64,000 nucleotides of DNA from Gavia stellata. Taxonomy: Eukaryota; Chordata; Aves; Gaviiformes; Gaviidae. The notes below the pieces were generated by a model. That model was not told where the DNA came from. It saw nothing but the letters and a program-made list of their open reading frames with translations, and ran no database searches. Numbering within the stretch: the first letter of the stretch is position 1; each line of letters begins with the position of its first letter. This document shows, piece by piece, positions 49,301 to 58,340 of the stretch. Made by a program: the position numbers and the translations under genes. The stretch lies in NCBI RefSeq assembly GCF_030936135.1, contig NC_082595.1, positions 105,441,334-105,505,333 of the forward strand. The letters run 5' to 3'.

Positions 49301-51094
49301 AAAATGGTCATGTTCTTACATCAGACTCAACAATGACAATTGTAAGGATTTATAGTGATAGGGGGCAACAGAAGAAAACTCTCAGTATCTAGTAATACTG
49401 AGATCAAATACAAAAAAATCTCTTTGTGCTGCTACGAACTGTGACTACCAACCTCCCTCATGTTACGAGGGACTGCATGTAGTCTTATCCTGAGCAGATG
49501 TAGTAACTTTTTTTACTTCTGTCTTGGATTCTCTGAAACTTCACTTAGAATTGGATGCCACTTATTCTTGGTCCCTATTTCTTGCAGGAAGAATGTCTTA
49601 AATACTCTTTCCTTCTTTCACGCTTTCAGCTTTGACTGCTAGCTCTTCTGTGAAAAGAATAAATCATAGTCGTCTTTTGTACTTGGGCCATAGCAAACTG
49701 TCAACCTATTAAAAGGGTAAAATGCTCTTCCTAACCTTGGGAGGCCAAATATACACATACTATGGTACAGTTCATATGCATATATGCAATTAATTATCCT
49801 ACTTGATAAGATTATTTACTATATGCAGCTTATTAGTGGCTAACTGACAGTAGGTTTGGCGAGTGTGAATCCTGGGTTTTGAGTACTTAAATTGGATGGA
49901 CATAATATGATCTTTTTATCTTACATAAAACTTGTAATATTGTGTGTTAGCACACCTCCAGCCACCAGCTATATGTATTCTGTTTCTTCATTACTGCAGC
50001 TGCTCTCCAATGTTCTTCTTTGGGATGGGATTGTACAAGAAGATACAGTCCGTGATTTGGGACTGAGCAAGCTGCTGAATCGTTACCTTCTTCTGAACCT
50101 CTTAAACACACCACCAGGGCCGGATAATATAGAAAAGTGTAATAAGGTAAAAGATAACATGTACATTGGAAGAGGGTGTGTGCTAAAAGTTTTTTTTTTA
50201 TGAAGAGGGGTTGATACTGAAGATAGAATATTTGAAAAAATGTAAATTTAAACAACATCTAAAATTTTAAAATTTAATTTTTTTATTACCTTGGTGCATA
50301 AAAGCATTTTAGAGCAAATATTGGTGCATAGGTTCTTAAAGATAACTACTTGTAGGGGTAATCAATCTTGGTTTCAAAGAAAGAACGCACTACTAATAAT
50401 GACTGAACCTTCCAAAAAGTTCTTGTCAGAAGTGATGTGACTTGGTTCTATTGAAAGACATTTTTTAAACTTTTTCCAAATACTCTTTGTGTGAACAGGT
50501 AGTTGCATGCCTCCCAGAAAGATGGTTCCAAGATCTTAAAAGTGGATCAACTCTCCCTGAATTACTGAACTTCTGCCAGCACTTGCTGCAATGTGCCTGT
50601 GTGCTACACAAGAATAACCACAGGTAATAGATAAGGCTTTCCTTGGGATTGAAGCGTATACTTTGTTAAGTATTTCTTAAATTCCTTAAGTCTCCTATAT
50701 TTGACACTTTCAAGGATGTTCCCATCACATATATACATAAAACAAAAGATGAAGCCCATAATGTAAAGGAGTGCTTCTGCAGTTCTGGTTTAATGTGATA
50801 GTTTGAGGTGTTAAATGTTGGGTACTGTTACTGACCAGTGTAGCCAAGGTCACCTGATGACAAGGAGCCAAGGAGAGATGCCTGACTCTTTATAAAAATT
50901 AGTAAACATAAAGTGTACTTAAGTCGGGTACGTAAATGTGTTGCTATATCAAGTTTTTCTTTTCTTTTTTATTTTATAGTAATGAGACAAAAGAAGTTCT
51001 TCTCCTGCTGGTGAAAGTCAAAGCTCTGCATATTGTTGAAGACTTCATTGAAGAGTACAAACTTGAACACCTTAAATCGATGATCGGGAAATAG
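30986..51094 (+). CDS. GCFC2: GC-rich sequence DNA-binding factor 2 (GCFC2), 18 coding exons
   Basis: The coding exons are 30986-31361, 32159-32269, 33593-33751, 34395-34613, 35607-35692, 36580-36695, 38452-38638, 39604-39727, 41420-41498, 42731-42843, 43578-43777, 44206-44359, 44621-44742, 45948-46024, 46815-46881, 50000-50146, 50499-50623 and 50980-51094. All junctions are GT/AG and all phases close, giving 2577 nt or 858 residues; the human protein is about 781. The N-terminal third is acidic and low-complexity. [13 protein letters not shown] (about 218-230) marks the GCFC2/PAXBP1 family. The GCFC domain fills the C-terminal half, with [15 protein letters not shown] (exon 11), [10 protein letters not shown] (647-656), [10 protein letters not shown] (698-707) and KLLNRYL (754-760). 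The product is nuclear. Known work places it with TFIP11 and DHX15 in the intron-large spliceosome and intron turnover; its original DNA-binding role is doubtful. Its paralogue PAXBP1 is excluded by the exon 4 and 11 sequence. The ATG at 30986 has G at -3 and fits the family start; an in-frame ATG at 30938 would add 16 residues. Confidence 0.96.
32159..32269 (+). CDS. GCFC2: GCFC2 coding exon 2
   Basis: Phase 1 to 1 (ggacag|G ... AAAA|gtaagt). It encodes [17 protein letters not shown] and a lysine-rich end, a charged segment comparable to the 'EEVFKVKK' part of the PAXBP1 family. Confidence 0.88.
33593..33751 (+). CDS. GCFC2: GCFC2 coding exon 3 with Glu repeat
   Basis: Phase 1 to 1. A GAG-codon run near 33639-33660 encodes EEEEEEDE, followed by a Ser-rich acidic stretch ([19 protein letters not shown]). 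It is likely length-variable between individuals or species. Confidence 0.9.
34395..34613 (+). CDS. GCFC2: GCFC2 coding exon 4, family signature
   Basis: Phase 1 to 1. It carries [14 protein letters not shown] and, near its end, [11 protein letters not shown], both close to the mammalian GCFC2 protein. Read-through past the donor stays open for 145 nt into the intron. Confidence 0.96.
35607..35692 (+). CDS. GCFC2: GCFC2 coding exon 5
   Basis: Phase 1 to 0. It encodes [24 protein letters not shown], matching the acidic stretch followed by the W-E-x-Q-Q-x-x-K-A-V-K motif of the family. Confidence 0.94.
36580..36695 (+). CDS. GCFC2: GCFC2 coding exon 6
   Basis: Phase 0 to 2, with acceptor ttcttgtag. 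It encodes the [19 protein letters not shown] segment that leads into the coiled-coil region. Confidence 0.94.
38452..38638 (+). CDS. GCFC2: GCFC2 coding exon 7, coiled-coil region
   Basis: Phase 2 to 0. It encodes [16 protein letters not shown] and ends in [15 protein letters not shown], a charged helical stretch conserved in the family. The donor is followed by a T-rich run. Confidence 0.96.
39604..39727 (+). CDS. GCFC2: GCFC2 coding exon 8
   Basis: Phase 0 to 1. It encodes [19 protein letters not shown] and then [10 protein letters not shown], matching the RRQDELK-type motif of GCFC2 and PAXBP1. Confidence 0.95.
41420..41498 (+). CDS. GCFC2: GCFC2 coding exon 9
   Basis: Phase 1 to 2 (acceptor tctgatag, donor gtaggt). 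It encodes a variable linker ending QLLEMCEHR. Conservation by eye is weak; support comes from phase and position. Confidence 0.85.
42731..42843 (+). CDS. GCFC2: GCFC2 coding exon 10
   Basis: Phase 2 to 1. It encodes [20 protein letters not shown] and then MSSDDEL, matching the arginine-rich patch followed by the SSDDEL acidic motif of the family. Confidence 0.93.
43578..43777 (+). CDS. GCFC2: GCFC2 coding exon 11, start of the GCFC domain
   Basis: Phase 1 to 0. It encodes [20 protein letters not shown] followed by [17 protein letters not shown], among the best conserved parts of the protein. Confidence 0.97.
44206..44359 (+). CDS. GCFC2: GCFC2 coding exon 12
   Basis: Phase 0 to 1, with acceptor atctttcag. 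It encodes [14 protein letters not shown] and [11 protein letters not shown], matching family positions. Confidence 0.95.
44621..44742 (+). CDS. GCFC2: GCFC2 coding exon 13
   Basis: Phase 1 to 0, preceded by a long polypyrimidine tract. It encodes [18 protein letters not shown], a GCFC-domain signature. Confidence 0.96.
45948..46024 (+). CDS. GCFC2: GCFC2 coding exon 14
   Basis: Phase 0 to 2. It encodes [17 protein letters not shown], strongly conserved in GCFC2 and PAXBP1. Confidence 0.96.
46815..46881 (+). CDS. GCFC2: GCFC2 coding exon 15
   Basis: Phase 2 to 0. It encodes [13 protein letters not shown], matching the FxxRQFWS motif. The longest intron of the gene, 3.1 kb with an LTR, follows. 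Confidence 0.95.
47242..47962 (-). mobile_element. Probable solo LTR of an endogenous retrovirus
   Basis: The 721-bp block is bounded on the plus strand by TGTGAC (47242) and GTCACA (ending 47962), inverted termini of the TG...CA type. Read on the minus strand, a TATA-rich array (47452-47345) is followed by AATAAA (47334-47329) and then about 90 bp to the end. This is the TATA, polyadenylation signal and U5 order of an LTR. Composition differs from the intron around it. I saw no matching target-site duplication and no viral reading frames, so this is a solo LTR at most. Confidence 0.5.
47343..47456 (-). repeat. Tandem repeat carrying four TATA-like motifs
   Basis: The plus strand shows four copies of a 24-28-bp unit of the form 'gattttataatcagaatagca', decaying to the right. 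ATTTTATA or TTTTTATA occurs at 47345, 47369, 47395 and 47423, with a weaker AATTTATA near 47446. On the minus strand each is TATAAAAT or TATAAAAA, just upstream of the AATAAA of the LTR-like element. Confidence 0.85.
50000..50146 (+). CDS. GCFC2: GCFC2 coding exon 16
   Basis: Phase 0 to 0, with acceptor attactgcag. It encodes [32 protein letters not shown] and a [10 protein letters not shown] segment. Confidence 0.97.
50499..50623 (+). CDS. GCFC2: GCFC2 coding exon 17
   Basis: Phase 0 to 2. It encodes [13 protein letters not shown], matching the CLPEKWF motif, and a helical end rich in Cys and Leu. Confidence 0.95.
50980..51094 (+). CDS. GCFC2: GCFC2 coding exon 18, stop codon
   Basis: It enters in phase 2 and ends at TAG (51092-51094). 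It encodes [19 protein letters not shown] and finishes [10 protein letters not shown], like the family C-terminus (HLKSLI-K). Confidence 0.96.
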
Positions 51095-52010
51095 AGATAT
51101 TTTTTTTCGAAGCAACATTTATATTACTGAAACAGTTCTAATATGCAATTTAATTAGTGGATCCTGCCTACTCAAAAATGTAGTAGCAACCATTGTCTTA
51201 TTAAATACTTGAGGATTTTTTTCCAAATGTCTTCTACTGCCATCTACTCCTAGGTTAAGGAGTCTTTTTAGAAGTCACAGTTGTCAAAGTAAAGCGATGG
51301 TTCAGGCATTCTAAAATGTATGACAAAGCTTTATTGCTTTACCCATTTTGGAAGGATTCCTGGAAGGATAGAAAGGGCCTGTAAAGTTTATCCCTGCTAG
51401 CAAGTAGACAGCTTTACAAGCTATTTTCAGTATTAATTGCTAAATACCACACTCTGACTTAGCAGTTATTGAGCTCTTCTAACTTGTGGCCCACAGTGAT
51501 TCTTGGTAGAGTTATTGTTAAGCCATCCCTAGTGAAAAAGAATTCATAATGCTGCAGGGGTTTTGACCCTGGTACAGAAACAAGGGAAGTCAGTGTGCAG
51601 ATAAGGAGTTTGACTGATGAACATTTATTGATGGTGAATGTGAACTCAGTGAGGTTAAGAGCTGCACAGGAGAACACCTGGGGAAGAGTGAACATCTAGT
51701 GAAGACAGCGTCTGATATGCATGGGAGCTCTATGCAGGGGAGCTCTGTGCTTGGGTAATACAGACTCAACTCGTGCACAGAGCTGGAGTTGTCAGACATC
51801 TTGCTCTGTCAGGCTGTTAATAACAGACATCGTGATGATGAGAAGCACAAGAACAACTTCAGTTACCTTCTAGTAACTGAAACTCTAGGAAGGTCTTCCT
51901 TTTGCTTCCCAGTACGATCTACTGAACCGTACTTCATCATACCCTTATTAGATTTCTAATGTTTTACAACTTTGTATGTTTTCAATAAATAGTGTTAAGA
52001 ACAAGGATAC
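51095..52010 (+). terminator. GCFC2: GCFC2 3' UTR and polyadenylation signals
   Basis: A canonical AATAAA at 51984-51989 gives a 3' UTR of about 0.9 kb. An earlier ATTAAA (51200-51205) could give a short form. The exact cleavage points are estimates. Confidence 0.6.
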
Positions 52011-53640
52011 TTTATTGTAGAAACTGAAGTATAACAGACTCTGTATGTTTGCTTGTGACTGTGTTTCTCCAAAATCTTCTGGAACTAGAATTTAACTCTT
52101 GCAGACTTAAGCCCTATGATTTATATTTTTTTAAGTTAAAAACATATTTTTGTAAAATGTTTTAATTGTAAATAGCTTTGATCATTGTTACAGACAAAAG
52201 ATGACTTTTAAGAATTATTTTGAAAACAAAGTAAAAATATTTTGCTGTGTTAATGACTCCTACAGTTCCAATTCTTTAACATGTGACAGTGTTACTAGAA
52301 GTATGAAAAAACATCATACACCATTAGCCTTTGTTACGTTCAGGAGTTATGTGTTACGTTGCAAATCCTGCTTTCTAATAATGGTGGATTTCTCTTGCTT
52401 TTCCTCTCAGAATGCCAACAAAAAGGCAATAGCTGATCAGCAATCACCACAAGCTCATGATCTCATTGCTCTTCCCTTGTTCTTCATCTCATCCCAGCTA
52501 ACAGCCTCCCCTGAAGCAACCAGCCTTGTGCTATTATAAAAATGTAATAGATGTTCTATCACAATTTAGCTCTGTAGATGTTTCTTTCTGGAAGACAGAT
52601 TACTTGTAAGCATGGGAAGACAGCTAGCACTTGAGCTCAGAACCCCTCTGCACTTCTACTACAGAAATACAGTTTTATGAAACCAGCTCTCCCAGTGCTG
52701 AGACCCCACTGACACTTTGCAAGCACTTCATCAGGAACCTTACACTAATTTACATGATTTGGCTTAAACAAACTGGCTCAGTTCCTCAAGTCTGATTTTG
52801 GAGCATTTGTATTTGCTGCTCTGTGGTAGATTAGTGTTACCACTCTATTACTGTTACTGTGTGTCCAAAGAAGACCAATGAAGCTGGTGAGGGGTCTAGA
52901 GCACAAGTCTTATGAGGAGCAGTTGAGAGCTGGTGGTGTTCAGCCTGGAGGAGGCTGAGGGGAGACCTTACTGCTCTCTACAACTACCTGCAAGGAGGTT
53001 GTAGAGAGGTGGGTGCTGGTTTCTTCTCCCAAGTCACAGGACAAGAGGAAACAGGCTCAAGTTGCATCAGGAGAGGTTTAGACTGGATTTTAGGAAAAAT
53101 TTCTTCACTGAAAGGGCTGTCAGACATTAGAACAGGCTGTCCAGGGAGGTGGTGGAGGCATCATCCCTGGAGGTTTTTAAAAGAGATGTAGATGTGGCAC
53201 TTAGGGACATGGCTTAGTGGTTAGGTTTACAGTTAGACTCAGTGATCTTCAAGATTGTTTCCAACCTAAACAATTCTATGATCAGAAACTTTTTTTTTTA
53301 AAAATGGGAAAAATAAACAACACTTACTCTGAGAGTGTATGGTTGGCTCAGAGACATGTCTGCTTCCCTGCTATAGCCCATTTCTGAAGTTATGAGTCAA
53401 ACAGTTCTACAACTGGCCCCTACACCTAGTCTGTAAAGACAGAAGTAACAGAAGTATTTGGAAATGACAACACAACTAACTTGAATGGGTGATACAAACT
53501 CCTCTTGTTAACTGCAATTTAAAAAAGGAAGCTTCTCATTTCTGGAGAAGGGGTGAACATAGCATTACACACCAGAGACAGGAATGGATGTTTTCAGGAA
53601 TAGAAAGTCGGTGTTCAGCCACAGAAGTTTGTACACTTTG
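52011..53640. other. Gap between convergent GCFC2 and MRPL19 3' ends
   Basis: About 1.6 kb between the two predicted polyadenylation sites. It contains one CR1 fragment (52862-53283). The 112-codon plus-strand frame at 52201-52539 has no recognisable family and is probably chance. Confidence 0.6.
52862..53283 (+). mobile_element. CR1 LINE fragment, plus orientation
   Basis: It begins at 'gtgtccaaagaagaccaatg' and runs through the usual CR1 3' region ('gaagctggtgaggggtctag', 'gttagactcagtgatcttc') to the terminal 'caattctatgatc'. It lacks several internal bases relative to the 25.8-kb copy. Confidence 0.93.
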
Positions 53641-53767
53641 AAATTTCCTGGAAAGGTTAACTTTATTATTTTGCCTACATATATACAAAACTTGACAACT
53701 GATAATCCATACAGTAAATTCCAAGTAAATAGCAGTTTTCTCAGTAATTTCTAGATTGCAAAACCCA
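53640..53767 (-). terminator. MRPL19: MRPL19 3' UTR and polyadenylation signal
   Basis: On the minus strand AATAAA lies at 53667-53662, about 100 nt after the stop codon, so the 3' UTR is short. The cleavage position near 53645 is an estimate. Confidence 0.65.
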
Positions 53768-53983
53768 TTATTTTTTAAGCTCTTCACTCACTTCTTTCCA
53801 AATTTTTTCCTCTATTTTTGAAGTATCGTATTCTCGCAGCATATCAAACTCTAGCCATGGCTGGCTCCACTTCTGTGCTTCTTTCATTTTTTTTTCAGGT
53901 AGCTCAAACTTTATTCCTTTTATATTGTATTTTGGCCTTTCCCACCGTTTTGACCATGGTTTAGGTTTCATTCGTACCTGCAG
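53768..53983 (-). CDS. MRPL19: MRPL19 coding exon 6, stop codon
   Basis: It enters in phase 0 (acceptor cacgctag) as [17 protein letters not shown] and ends KEVSEELKK with TAA at 53770-53768. This is the mitochondria-specific C-terminal extension. Confidence 0.97.
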   Translation of the reverse strand: MQVRMKPKPWSKRWERPKYNIKGIKFELPEKKMKEAQKWSQPWLEFDMLREYDTSKIEEKIWKEVSEELKK

Positions 53984-56900
53984 CTAGCGTGAAAGATTAA
54001 AAAAAAAAAAAAAAAGGTATTAAATAATCAGAATTTTGATTGTGAGCTTAGCAAAAGGCAAGACAACTGCTGCTCTAAAAGAATGAAAGTAAGAGGGAAC
54101 AGACCAATTTGTCAGTATGTTAAGGAACGACAACTTCAAACTGTTAGGAGAAAAGGGATTTTTTGTGTCCGCATGACTGTTGTCACAGTATCTTGTACAA
54201 CATTTTAATTAACACTGTCTTGATTTACTACACAGTCCTTAAATTGACACATAAGGTGAAGTTAGCTCACCTTTTGTAGTTCTACTCCTGCTTCTCATGA
54301 AGGAAAAAGAAAAGCAGCACAATAGGGAAAGGGAGAAGTGGTCGCTGTAAGTTACTGAGTAACTAGACAACACGCTTTGAGAGGGTCTGCTGGTTTCTGC
54401 ATCTTCTCTGAGATGCAGATTTTAGCTGACTCTTCCAATCCTGACAGCTACCACTCCCAACTCAGTAACAACACTAGCAGTAACATTTCTGTAAGAAAAG
54501 TTTTCTTCTCTGCACAGTGTTATATAGAGGCATGTGGAGGCTGCTACTCCTTGCATGTCTTCAAAATTACCTACTGAGGATGGTAGATATTTACATTCTC
54601 AACATTCTTTCACTGTAGAAATGGCATAAAGACTTGCCTTATTTTGTAGACTTCTGTCACCCTGGTAACTAATGCAACGAAGAGCTGTTTAACGGCCTTC
54701 CAGGATATCAGTCAGATATGAAAGTTACCTAAATTATCCTCCACTTGCCCTCTGAAACATGTGGCTCCTACCTTGTTTACAGGAATTTCTTCATGGTCTA
54801 AACGAGATACAGGTTTCATATTCACATCAAAAGTACTATATTCAGGGAGGGCATCTCGCAGGTACATCAGGTTGTCATCCAGCCTCTTTTCTAGCTTCAG
54901 AACCTCAATTGCCTGGATTCGAGGACTGTACAGTTCATAACATATTTCAATACCTTAGAGAGAGAAAGTCTGGTTTAATGAACCAAATTAATTAGAAATA
55001 ATGACACTAAATTAGTATTTCTTCAGTGTTACACATTTCTATATTATTCAAGAACTGCTTTTTACTTATCAGAGAAATACAATATACAGTGCTGTGTGCA
55101 CGTGATTGTACACGTGCATTGTGTCTGCACAGGCAAATACAGATTTCTTTTGCAAGTCAAGTCTTTGATAACAGAATGGCTTGAGAGACATTGAATGGCT
55201 TGAATTTAAGGAAGATGAGCTTAGGTTTTAAACTTCACTCCCTTTTGGTTACAATGGCTGTTACTATCTATCTCATTGTATTTGTAGTGTATATAAAGAG
55301 ACACTCATCCCTCTCATATTTTCTCTCAGAACATCAGTATTTGAATCTCCCCCCATTTTGTCACAGAACAGAATATGAACCTATTATAAAACTCTGCTAA
55401 TGTGTTGCTTGTTAAACAGTTCATGCATATGGCCCCAGTTCATGCAAATATACCGTGCTCAAACGGGACTAGTGTTTACATGGCTAGCAGTAGATTGCCC
55501 AGGCTCAAATATAGGCACCACAGTGGATCACATTTAGACTCCTCAGAATACAGATCTAAAAATCACTAAGCATACAGACATAAAATTACTAAGCTGTTCC
55601 ATGCCTTCAAATACATGGCACATCAGCACCTCTGTGGATACAGTTTTAAACCTGCAGTATCCCCTAGTAGGTAAACTCACCATTTCACTGTAATCCATTG
55701 TCATCCTCTCCACAGACTGAATTTCTACACCAGATATCCCTTCACATACAACTTCAACATTTTTTGCTTACCATTTCTAGCATAATTACCACAGTTAAAA
55801 ACCCACCTTGGTCTTCTATAACGTTCCGAAGGACAAAGGTAGCGCCAAGTCCTTTTCCTCCTCTTTGAATGCAGATGCCTACAAACCGGTTGGTTTTCTC
55901 ATTGGCATATGGATCGGCAGTAGTAACGGCGAGTATGCTGCCTGCCGAAAAAAAGAAAAAATTAAAATAAATAGACTGCGCAAGTAAATATGTACCAAAA
56001 TGTGGGAAGAGAGTCGGACAAAGTGCATACGTTTAGGTGCATTTTGAAAATGTTTTATTTTCCATGAAAACTGCCAGAAACAGAATAAACTTCTAATGTT
56101 CCCTGAATTAATATATGTCAAAATGATTCTGCAGGTTAACTATGAAGCTTCTCCACCTTTACACCCTCACCTTTATTTTTTACTCTTCATTAAGCAAACA
56201 ATACAAATAATCTAATGTATATTCCTTCCTTGAGCTTTACTATGTAAAAGTACCAAATTTATATTTAATTACATTATTTTAATTTATATATTTATATAAA
56301 ATTTATATAAACTTATAGGTAAATATTTACATTTTTAGAAATATATATGTATATTTTATGATTTATACTTTATATTTAAATAGTAGTATTTATAAATTTA
56401 TATTATTATATTATTTCAATTTATATTGTATTTATTTTTATATGCTAAAGTGCCAGAATTAAAAAAAACCACATAGGAAACACATTAGTATTATACTTTT
56501 AATGGAAACTGGATGTAAATATGAAATTAAAACACGAAGTAGCATGTATAGAAATACATACTAGTTGATCTAACATACCTGATGCTGTGATATTCTATGA
56601 TATTCTACAACATGAAACCACAGCATTTACATTCCCACCCTACAAAAAATACTGATGAAATTATGAAAGTTCTAATGCTGTTACTGACCAACATAGAACT
56701 CTGGGATGTTGAAAACTTTCCGTCTCTGTATCATATCCTTTCTTTCTATATAAAATTTAAGAGGATCTGTTCTCCCTCTGGGAGGTATAAACTCAGGGCT
56801 CAAGAACCTGTAAGAAAATTCAAACTTTTGTAAGTGTAAAACAAAAGCATTTTGCAGCTCCATTTCACAACCAGTAATGTATGCACTTACAGTCGATCTC

Positions 56901-57700
56901 AAGGTCTAAGTCAAAGGCAGACACAGGACCCGTGTCCCTGTCACCTTGTGGCATACTGAAGAGATACATGCCTTTAACAGATGAAAATGTCACACATCAA
57001 CCACAAATTTGCAAAAATCTTTACTGCTATGCATTTTTTTTCTGTTTCGCTGCTTTCAGGAACTCTAGAACACAGCATTTTAAGGGCTTTTTTTACGCAC
57101 ATTTCAACATAAATTATCTTTGGTGGAGCTTTGCAAATACTTTCTGTACAATAACGCCTTGCAGCTTTAAGAAGGTGCTCACACAATTACCTGCCTGACG
57201 GCAGGCCTGAACACAAGCCCACTGCGATAAGCACCAGGACACCCTACCTCCTCTCCTCTCTCTGCTTCTGCTTGTCAATAATAACGGGCTTTGGAGGCGG
57301 CTGAAATTTTGCTGGCTTTCCATCGCTGCTAATTCGATAGCTTGAGGAAGAAAAGCACCCTGTAAAAAGAAAGTATTTTCTAAACACCCGCGTTTCAAGT
57401 TGAACTGTCCCCAACAGTTGCGCAGTTCGAGATCCCACCCCCGGCCCGGGGCACCCCCCGCCGAGGACACCCCCCCGCCCCGCTCTACGGGCAAACACGC
57501 GGAGGCGCGCTGAGGGACAGGGACAGGCACAGGCCGCGGGCAGCCGCTCCCCGCCGCGGGCTGGAGGAGGGCGCCGGGCTGAAGGGGGATAAAGGGCACG
57601 GGCGGTCCTCACTGCCGGGCAGGCCGGGCCGGGCGGCCGCGAGGCCCACCACCCCCACGGCGGCACTCCGCGGCAACAGCCTCCCGCAGGCGGCTGCCAT
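53768..57700 (-). CDS. MRPL19: Mitochondrial large-subunit ribosomal protein bL19m, 6 coding exons
   Basis: The coding exons in order are 57700-57613, 57359-57248, 56807-56689, 55941-55807, 54953-54772 and 53983-53768. All junctions are GT/AG and all phases close, giving 852 nt or 283 residues; the human protein is about 292. The N-terminal 30-40 residues are Ala/Arg/Leu-rich without acidic residues, as in a mitochondrial import signal. [10 protein letters not shown] (48-57), then [19 protein letters not shown] (67-85), then the bL19 core with [12 protein letters not shown] (135-146) and [18 protein letters not shown], and the tail [13 protein letters not shown] and [13 protein letters not shown] are all typical of vertebrate MRPL19. 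It is a structural protein of the mitoribosomal large subunit. The ATG at 57700 has G at -3 and +4. The gene is convergent with GCFC2, as in human. Confidence 0.97.
54772..54953 (-). CDS. MRPL19: MRPL19 coding exon 5
   Basis: Phase 1 to 0. It encodes [40 protein letters not shown] and the linker to the C-terminal extension. Confidence 0.97.
55807..55941 (-). CDS. MRPL19: MRPL19 coding exon 4, bL19 core
   Basis: Phase 1 to 1 (ttcggcag acceptor). It encodes [19 protein letters not shown] and [19 protein letters not shown], the SH3-like core of bL19. Confidence 0.97.
56689..56807 (-). CDS. MRPL19: MRPL19 coding exon 3
   Basis: Phase 2 to 1. It encodes [18 protein letters not shown] and [12 protein letters not shown]. 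The donor is gtcagt. Confidence 0.96.
57248..57359 (-). CDS. MRPL19: MRPL19 coding exon 2
   Basis: Phase 1 to 2 (tttttacag|GG ... AGGAG|gtaggg). It encodes [14 protein letters not shown], which matches the mammalian protein. Confidence 0.95.
57613..57700 (-). CDS. MRPL19: MRPL19 coding exon 1
   Basis: Residues 1-29, ending in phase 1 (cggca|gtgagg). It starts [20 protein letters not shown], typical of a mitochondrial presequence. It lies in a CpG island. An open frame extends upstream of this ATG to 57781 but covers the NRF1 site, so it is probably untranscribed. Confidence 0.88.
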
Positions 57701-57728
57701 AGCGACTGCGGCCGCTTCCGCCCTTTCG

Positions 57729-57738
57729 GCGCATGCGC
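57729..57738. promoter_or_regulatory. NRF1-type site GCGCATGCGC
   Basis: A perfect palindromic NRF1 core, 29-38 bp upstream of the MRPL19 start codon. NRF1 is an established activator of nuclear genes for mitochondrial proteins, so the site fits the gene. It is identical to the site in the GCFC2 promoter. Confidence 0.75.
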
Positions 57739-58340
57739 GCAGCGCCGCTATGGCGAGCGCAGAGGGCCAAACTCCCCCCAAGCGCGAAGCGGGGCTGCGT
57801 GTGGGGGCGCTGCCCTCCCATACCTGCAGGGAGGTGCAGGGCCCGGGGCTGGGCTCGCCTCAGCCTGTGAGGCTTTCCCGCACCGAACCCTGGCCCTGGG
57901 GCGGCCCACTTCATACCGGAGGAACGGGCCCTGGCCTGCCCTGCTGGAGGGTCCGCGGGGCCGGGGCTGGTCCCTGCCCCAAGTGGGACCCCAAACGGCA
58001 CGGGGCCCCCCCGGCCGCCTCCTCACAGGGCGGTGGGTGGCAGCGAGGGTGGCGGCTTGGTGCTGGAGCCAGGTGTGCCCTCCGGGGTGGGAGGAAACAA
58101 AGCGGCTCCTTGCACCCTCAGATTTCGGGTGGGGGAGAAGGGCCCAAAAGGAGGAGCAGGGAGCAGCCCGGCCCTAAGGCAGGCGTGGAAGGGGAGAGGG
58201 GCAGGTGCTGTGGCCCTGGGTTGCAACCAGGATGCACACCAGGGTGTCACTGGGCTCGTCGGTGGCGGTGGGAATACAGTGCAGGGACGCTCGCAGGACC
58301 TCCTTGGGGTGTCGGAGGGATCCACCACGGTTCATTAATG

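Larger units (their letters stand above)
31362..50979 (+). other. GCFC2: GCFC2 introns 1-17
   Basis: Introns longer than 300 nt: 31362-32158, 32270-33592, 33752-34394, 34614-35606, 35693-36579, 36696-38451, 38639-39603, 39728-41419, 41499-42730, 42844-43577, 43778-44205, 44743-45947, 46025-46814, 46882-49999, 50147-50498 and 50624-50979. Apart from the LTR-like element in intron 15 I recognise no repeat or RNA gene in them. The short open frames within them have no support. Confidence 0.7.
53984..57247 (-). other. MRPL19: MRPL19 introns 2-5
   Basis: Introns longer than 300 nt are 53984-54771, 54954-55806, 55942-56688 and 56808-57247. The third contains an AT-rich low-complexity tract (about 56210-56430, runs of TATTTATAT). 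I see no other element in them. Confidence 0.75.
57400..58340 (-). promoter_or_regulatory. MRPL19: MRPL19 CpG-island promoter
   Basis: This CpG-dense block is centred on exon 1 and has no TATA box. An NRF1-type palindrome lies about 30 bp upstream of the ATG. Open frames on the plus strand (57750-58355, 201 codons) are explained by GC content; no family is recognised in them, though a divergent transcript is possible. Confidence 0.75.

Noticed and set aside
52201-52539. 112-codon plus frame downstream of GCFC2 as a separate gene
   Set aside because: AT-rich, no domain, no promoter or splice signals.
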